DNA of 57,346 bases, taken from positions 1 to 57,346 of the forward strand of contig JBIKXS010000020.1 of assembly GCA_044355655.1 (NCBI GenBank). Direction: 5' to 3'. This stretch comes from UBA3064 sp023258775 (lineage in GTDB: Bacteria > Pseudomonadota > Gammaproteobacteria > Burkholderiales > Burkholderiaceae_E). The position numbers and the translations under genes were made by a program. The notes beneath the pieces were generated by a model. That model was given only the letters and a program-made list of their open reading frames with translations. It had not been told where the DNA came from and ran no database searches. Positions 53,347 through 57,346 of the stretch are shown here, piece by piece (position 1 is the first letter of the stretch; the number at the start of each line of letters is the position of its first letter).

Positions 53347-54228
53347 ATGAATCGCGTTTTCCCCAACCTCTCGAAGCATTTCTATGAAGAGCAAAAGGCA
53401 GAGATCGCAGCTGCCAGGCGCAGCCCCTATTACATGTGGTGGATGTGTCTCGCGTTAAGTCGAGAGTACTGGCGGTTATGTCAAGTCGAGGGAAAGACGG
53501 GTGATCCTCAGTTCGCAAGGGTCTATGAGCACTTTGGGGATGTCTTTCACGATGAATTTGATGATTGGTGGCTCGAGCACGGCAAGGCTGCCTTCGCTTA
53601 CAAGATCAGACCCCCAGTGGTGCGCTACTTGACTCCGACAGACAGTCGCGAATTCTCAAATCATGGCCACTTAAAGCATGCAAAGCTTGTCGTCGTACCA
53701 GACCACTATTCAAAGTCAGAGCTTGTGAGACAGTTCAAAAGGCTTTTGGTCGACTATGCACCAAGCGCACTACCTGCTCGATTCGCAAGTCCGTTTGAAG
53801 TCGCAAGTCTACGCGGCATGAAGCGCAGCATGTTGAGAGATGTCTTAAGGGTCAGAGTAGCGAGCGATGCTTTACAAATCGTTAAGACCAAGCAATTGAT
53901 CGCGCACCCAGAAAAGTACGGCGCTGCGTGGATTGGGCGCATCGCGAATATTTCACCTCGAAAAAGCGCTAATAAGTTGCGCACAAAGGACACTGATCGC
54001 AATGAGCGCTTAGCGCTAAGGGTCAAGGTGGCACGCTATCAGCTGAAGGCCTCTCGACTCATAGCTAACGCGGAGATTGGCGTTTTCCCCAACATAGCAC
54101 CAACAACAGAAAATCCTAAGCGCTGGACAAAGGCGCAGCTTGCACGGTTCGCAAAACTTGAGGCCCAAGAACCCTTCATCAGTCCAGTTGTTCAATACAC
54201 GCAATATCTAAAATTGATCACGGGCTAG
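53347..54228 (+). CDS. Element protein of unknown function, 293 residues
   Basis: A basic protein with an unusual aromatic-rich N-terminal third: SPYYMWWMCLALSREYWRLC (26-45) and DVFHDEFDDWWLEHGK (65-80). Proteins opening this way occur on integrative elements of proteobacteria, by my recollection, but I know no function. The C-terminal half is rich in Lys/Arg (KTKQLIAHPEKYGAAWIGRI and later basic stretches), suggesting nucleic-acid binding. Aromatic segments are amphipathic rather than membrane-spanning. A 26-base hairpin repeat follows its stop. Confidence 0.75.
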   Translation: MNRVFPNLSKHFYEEQKAEIAAARRSPYYMWWMCLALSREYWRLCQVEGKTGDPQFARVYEHFGDVFHDEFDDWWLEHGKAAFAYKIRPPVVRYLTPTDSREFSNHGHLKHAKLVVVPDHYSKSELVRQFKRLLVDYAPSALPARFASPFEVASLRGMKRSMLRDVLRVRVASDALQIVKTKQLIAHPEKYGAAWIGRIANISPRKSANKLRTKDTDRNERLALRVKVARYQLKASRLIANAEIGVFPNIAPTTENPKRWTKAQLARFAKLEAQEPFISPVVQYTQYLKLITG

Positions 54229-54297
54229 ACACTGCGATGGGTCGAGGGTACACGCTCGCATACTTAATCTTGGCGCTTTGAGCGATCGGTGTTGAAC

Positions 54298-54323
54298 GCT
54301 GAGCGTCTCGTTTTGGGACGCTT
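54298..54323. repeat. 26-base inverted repeat, copy B (with 50216-50241)
   Basis: Exact reverse complement of copy A. It forms GCGTCTC, loop GTTTT, GGGACGC on the plus strand, 70 bases after the stop of the 293-residue gene, the same relation that copy A has to its gene on the other strand. Confidence 0.85.
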
Positions 54324-54490
54324 AGGGGTGGTGATTGCACGGTCTCCGATTGTGCGGTGCTTTCAAAAAAAGGAAGCTCGACAAAAAATAAAAAAATTAA
54401 GGTTCTGATTGATCGAGCAAAAAAAGAGACTAACCTACGTCTATAAAAAAAATGCAACGAGCTGGTACGAATTCAAATCGAGGTTGCTTG

Positions 54491-54561
54491 CTTCATGAAG
54501 AGAGGGCTTTTCAAGCCCCTCTGTGAACTCGCTTGCGCTATCGCGCTGCGCTCATTCACAG
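54491..54561. repeat. Dense fold-back structure upstream of the polymerase-like gene
   Basis: In the 456-base gene-free gap (54229-54684), 54491-54500 is the palindrome CTTCATGAAG. 54501-54522 forms a 9-bp hairpin AGAGGGCTT/AAGCCCCTCT with one bulge and a 3-base loop. CTGTGAA (54521-54527) pairs with TTCACAG (54555-54561) around a GCGC-TATC-GCGC hairpin. Poly-A-rich DNA precedes it (54366-54460). It could be an origin, a structured RNA or a regulatory leader. Confidence 0.7.
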
Positions 54562-54684
54562 CTTTTCTTCACAATAAGTTAAGCACATGAGTCATCGGGA
54601 TGGGGTTAACGAAGGAATTACTATAAGTGTGTGACTTTTTGAAGGTCAAAGCGCTTCGGTTTGATCCGTAGCGAGGGGTACCAG

Positions 54685-56148
54685 ATGCTAAGACTCGAAG
54701 TGGATCCAGCGGTCCTTAAGGCGTTAAAGACGGCATTTCCAAAACCCTCGGGTGCGGCGCTGAAGGCATTGCGGAAATACGTGAGTGCGTTGAACGATCT
54801 ACTCACCGAGGCAATTCGTCTGGGGAACGACCCTTATGGCGCTCGGTTTCACTTATTTAGTATCAGTCTGCATCAACTCGCGAACCGAGGGGGGCAGATT
54901 GGACCTAAGCGCATTCGTACGCATGCGTGGTTGAAGGAAAACGGGTTAGCGCTCGTTCAAGCAATCGAATTGGGCAGCAATCTGAGTGGTCAGAAGTCAC
55001 GCGTTCGTCTAACAAGGCTTGTCACGCTGGTCGACGAGCTGAGCTTGGCTTCGGTGCAGATAAAGCACAGTGCGAATGTGAAGGGCTTTCTTGATCATCC
55101 GAGCGAGAGCGAAGTGGCATGGATTCGTCAGATTTATCCAGCGCTAGACCAACTCGATGAGGTCGCGGTCAATGCGCAGTATCACATCACTGACATCGAT
55201 CTTGAGTCGTTGGGACGATTCATCATCTGGATCGCAGAAAAGGCACGTCATATTCCTAAGTCAAGAAGGGATATGATTTTTCGGCAAGCGGTCTTGATCT
55301 ACCGCGTTGCCAAGTTTAGTGATGGAATCTTTCTGCAAAAGATCAAACGTAGTCACTTTGGTCGAACGTACTATGAAGGCATCAGCGTTCAAAACGTGCA
55401 CCGAACGCTACGTCAAGCGATGCTCGGTGACAGTTGGGAGTACGACATCGTTTCATCGGTTGTTGCTTGGAAGCTAGGCTTTGGCGAGCGGTTTCGCCAA
55501 GTGATGCTCAAAAGCCAGTCGGTAGCTGAGATCTTTCCCACGATGCTTATCTATCTGCAAGATAAAGATGATCTGATTAAGACGATACGTGCTGATACAT
55601 ATTTAAGGGATAGCGAGGTGGATGCGATCGGTCAGCGCAAGCAAGTGAAGTCAGCACTGACTGCGCTTTGCTTTGGCGCGAGGGTTGGTGCCAGTGGGTG
55701 GCATGACGACGCGGGCATGTGGAAAGTCCCCGCGATTGGAAGCATCTTCAAAGATGTCAGTGAACGCAAGCGTTTTGTGATGAGTCGTAGCACCAAAGCA
55801 TTCATCAATGAGCAAAGGAAGCTCGACCAATTCATCTTCGATTTGCACTTGGCTTCAAATCGATCACTCAAATGCGACCCTCGGCTTCAGACCGAAAGCG
55901 GACGAGTGAGTCGCGCTAAAGTGCTCGCATACCTTTATCAACACGCTGAGACAGCGGCCATGGATATCGTTCGTCGCGAGTTAGCACAAGTTAACAACAC
56001 GGTGCTTGCGAATATCCACGATGCGATCATCGTTCGAGAAAAACTCTCGCTCGATGTTCGAAACGTGATCGAGGATTCGATGAGGCGAGAGACGGGTAAT
56101 GTTTTCTGGAGAGTTAGCCAAAAGCAAATTAAGCGCTTTGAGAGCTAG
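54685..56148 (+). CDS. Divergent family-A polymerase-like protein without exonuclease domain
   Basis: A 487-residue protein carrying, in order, the motifs of family-A nucleic-acid polymerases: GR...QN (Gly226, Arg227, Gln236, Asn237; the R-to-Q distance of 9 equals that in DNA polymerase I), motif A YDIVSSVVAW with Asp254, motif B RxxxKxxxxxxxFG with Arg318, Lys322, Phe330, and motif C NIHDAII with His445, Asp446. Lys-to-Asp spacing is 124, as in E. coli Pol I. The DNA-polymerase steric-gate Glu (five after the motif A Asp) is Val. Residues 1-220 match nothing I know and no 3'-5' exonuclease is seen. ATG at 54685 (GAGGGG upstream) is chosen over TTG at 54661. Activity is inferred. Confidence 0.75.
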   Translation: MLRLEVDPAVLKALKTAFPKPSGAALKALRKYVSALNDLLTEAIRLGNDPYGARFHLFSISLHQLANRGGQIGPKRIRTHAWLKENGLALVQAIELGSNLSGQKSRVRLTRLVTLVDELSLASVQIKHSANVKGFLDHPSESEVAWIRQIYPALDQLDEVAVNAQYHITDIDLESLGRFIIWIAEKARHIPKSRRDMIFRQAVLIYRVAKFSDGIFLQKIKRSHFGRTYYEGISVQNVHRTLRQAMLGDSWEYDIVSSVVAWKLGFGERFRQVMLKSQSVAEIFPTMLIYLQDKDDLIKTIRADTYLRDSEVDAIGQRKQVKSALTALCFGARVGASGWHDDAGMWKVPAIGSIFKDVSERKRFVMSRSTKAFINEQRKLDQFIFDLHLASNRSLKCDPRLQTESGRVSRAKVLAYLYQHAETAAMDIVRRELAQVNNTVLANIHDAIIVREKLSLDVRNVIEDSMRRETGNVFWRVSQKQIKRFES

Positions 56149-56180
56149 AGCGCTTAGCTTATTGGACTAAATAAAGTGAT

Positions 56181-56531
56181 ATGCGCTTTACAGAATTCAA
56201 GCACCCACTTCAACCATTTATCGGTACCGTTCGAGTGGCCTCTGGCGCTGGTCAGATGCTTACGAAATTGGTTTTATGGAGTGATGGTCATCAACAAGCG
56301 CGAGCTTTGTTTGCACGCTTGTTTGGTGTAGGAAACATCATTGCTGTTGCTCAATTGATGAATGAGTCAGCGACGCAAATGCTCAAAAGCCCAGCGGAGC
56401 TCCAAGTCAAAGCAATGAGCGATCAAGCGAAACAGCTTAAGACCCGTGCTAAAACGATTAGGGCAAAGCGTGCACTCGATAAAGCAAAGCAATCACTTCA
56501 ACAAGCTACAAGCAATAGCATAACGAGCTAA
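56181..56531 (+). CDS. Small element protein of unknown function
   Basis: 116 residues beginning MRFTEFKHPLQPFIGTVRV, with a moderately hydrophobic middle and a Lys/Gln/Ala-rich helical C terminus (SDQAKQLKTRAKTIRAKRAL) likely to form a coiled coil. It starts 32 bases after the polymerase-like gene and is probably co-transcribed. Not recognised. A small accessory or single-stranded-DNA-handling protein is one guess, without a motif to support it. Confidence 0.6.
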   Translation: MRFTEFKHPLQPFIGTVRVASGAGQMLTKLVLWSDGHQQARALFARLFGVGNIIAVAQLMNESATQMLKSPAELQVKAMSDQAKQLKTRAKTIRAKRALDKAKQSLQQATSNSITS

Positions 56532-56537
56532 TTATCA

Positions 56538-56630
56538 TATCGTATGGGATACGATACTTTATCGCGATAGGGCAACTCTTTTGAGAAGCATCGTTTGTAA
56601 ACGAGTAGTCTAAAAGTATAAACGTTATAC
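56538..56630. repeat. Array of four perfect short palindromes at the right end of the element
   Basis: Within 93 bases: TATCGTAT-GGG-ATACGATA (56538-56556), TATCGCGATA (56560-56569), TCGTTT-GT-AAACGA (56591-56604) and GTATAA-ACG-TTATAC (56616-56630). All are perfect. No gene is in the 175-base gap 56532-56706, and the truncated porin starts 76 bases further on. Confidence 0.85.
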
Positions 56631-56706
56631 CATTAAACATGAGGATTTTGGGCGCTTAAGCCATTGTTTTCGCGTAGGCAATTTCGTCGGATTTGCACTC
56701 TTGACG

Positions 56707-57346
56707 AATCGCTTCTCGCGATTGCAATCGCAGCTGCTTTACCGGCCGTCGCATCGGCCCAAGTGACTATTTCTGGCTACGCTAAAGGTAGCTTTGATAG
56801 TTTTTCGATTGGCGACAAAAACGCCGCTAGGCTTGGCAAAACCTCAGAGAATCGTGTAACCGACCATTCGTCACGCATGATTTTCAGCGCGAACGAGCAA
56901 ATCGATAATGATCTTTCTGGTGTTTTCCAATTGGACTTGCGCTTTAATGTGGACCAAGTTGGACGCGCTGGTAATGAAGGTGCGGCGGCAGAACCAGGAA
57001 AACATGTTGCAACACCTAGCGCGGTTGGAAACGTATTGAGCACTGGTAACAACCATGTCGGTATCGTCAGTAAGTCGATGGGTGCCCTGAGATTTGGGCG
57101 TTCAGACATTTACTACGGTAATACTGGCTCTGTATTGCCAAGTTCTACACACATCAACGCCTCTGCGCCTACTGTGATTCATAACCCAGGCGCAGCAATG
57201 GCCAACTGGTCGCGCACGCCAAACCTGATTTGGTACACCTCACCGACGGTCCAAGGATGGTCTGCGACTGCTGGCTATTCAACCAATCCCCTGCGCGTGT
57301 CAGGTACTAACGAAACCGAAAACGACCTTAGCACGACTGCAGCGAC
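56707..57346 (+). pseudogene. Second porin copy, truncated at the 5' end; runs off the window
   Basis: 640 bases matching 47576-48215 at a fixed offset of 9131 with one difference that I can find (A at 48159, C at 57290). It lacks the start codon, ribosome binding site and promoter of the intact gene; the match begins in codon 3. The frame upstream is open to a TTG at 56664, but with no ribosome binding site and an altered signal peptide, so expression is unlikely. The 3' part lies beyond the window, so it may be intact there. Confidence 0.9.

Larger units (their letters stand above)
48849..56706. mobile_element. Putative integrative element between two porin copies
   Basis: The segment between the porin terminator and the 5'-truncated porin copy carries eight genes: a tyrosine recombinase, a DUF6641-like gene (minus), an HUH initiator, a FimB-like recombinase, an unknown gene (minus), another unknown gene, a family-A polymerase-like gene, and a small unknown gene. 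None is a housekeeping gene, and no capsid, conjugation or resistance genes are seen. Intergenic regions are unusually rich in perfect inverted repeats. No short direct repeat typical of att sites was found at the ends; the only repeat across it is the porin itself. Boundaries are the outermost possible, not proven. Confidence 0.7.

Noticed and set aside
54591..54640. A 15-codon ORF (MSHRDGV...) before the polymerase-like gene as a leader peptide
   Set aside because: Too short, no codon pattern suggestive of attenuation and no ribosome binding site.
54685..56148. Polymerase-like protein as a reverse transcriptase
   Set aside because: No YxDD-type motif is present; the RxxxK...FG and HD motifs with their spacing fit family A instead.
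48849..56706. CRISPR array or tRNA-based attachment site in the element
   Set aside because: No regularly spaced repeats with unique spacers and no tRNA gene or fragment were found.
56664..57346. Reading the second porin as an expressed gene from a TTG at 56664
   Set aside because: No ribosome binding site, and the N terminus would replace the start of the signal peptide with charged residues. Treated as a truncated copy.

Overview
The window reads as a chromosomal segment of a betaproteobacterium of the order Burkholderiales. The evidence is the number of Bug/TctC-type periplasmic binding proteins (four), the housekeeping order tyrS, M23 peptidase, anmK, erpA, rpsI, rplM, and glyA next to nrdR, all of which are typical of that order. 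The window starts inside a 23S rRNA gene and ends inside a second, near-identical copy of a porin gene. Both are repeats that break draft assemblies, so this may be a whole contig.

Region 1 (1-740) is the 3' end of an rRNA operon: 23S 3' part, 5S and a terminator. Region 2 (794-36588) is a dense catabolic and uptake region with no recognisable transcription regulator. It holds an M20 amidohydrolase, a molybdopterin oxidoreductase, an acyl-CoA ligase, an IlvD/Edd-type sugar-acid dehydratase, an Ldh2-family dehydrogenase, a two-subunit molybdenum hydroxylase, an ACMSD-like amidohydrolase and a Bug protein. A six-gene operon with 4-base overlaps follows (branched-chain-type ABC transporter plus an SDR dehydrogenase). 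After that come two paralogous luciferase-like flavin enzymes, an alpha/beta hydrolase fused to a cupin, a CobW GTPase, a beta-propeller protein, three more Bug proteins, a ModA-like protein, a second amidohydrolase, a cupin, a CocE-type hydrolase, a carboxymuconolactone-decarboxylase-like protein and a second AMP-forming ligase. Together they suggest uptake, hydroxylation, hydrolysis and CoA-activation of small organic acids or aromatics; the substrate cannot be read from sequence.

Region 3 (36601-47260) is housekeeping: nrdR, glyA, a histidine phosphatase, tyrS, an M23 peptidase with a very long N-terminal extension, anmK, erpA, rpsI-rplM, OsmC-like and coq7. Upstream of rplM lies a candidate small RNA whose hairpin loop carries the same sequence as the 16S rRNA anti-Shine-Dalgarno end.

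Region 4 (47569-57346) is the most unusual. A complete porin gene is followed by a compact element of about 7.9 kb and then by a second porin copy that lacks its start but otherwise matches over 640 bases with one mismatch. The element encodes a large tyrosine recombinase, a DUF6641-like protein, an HUH-type replication initiator, a small FimB-like catalytic-domain-only tyrosine recombinase, three proteins I cannot name, and a roughly 490-residue protein that carries the motifs of family-A polymerases (GR...QN, motif A Asp, RxxxK...FG, HD) with motif spacing close to DNA polymerase I, but with no exonuclease domain and no steric-gate Glu. The spaces between these genes are full of perfect inverted repeats. 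The HUH initiator, divergent polymerase and palindromic intergenic regions together look like a small self-replicating integrative element that I do not recognise. This is the best candidate for an undescribed system here.
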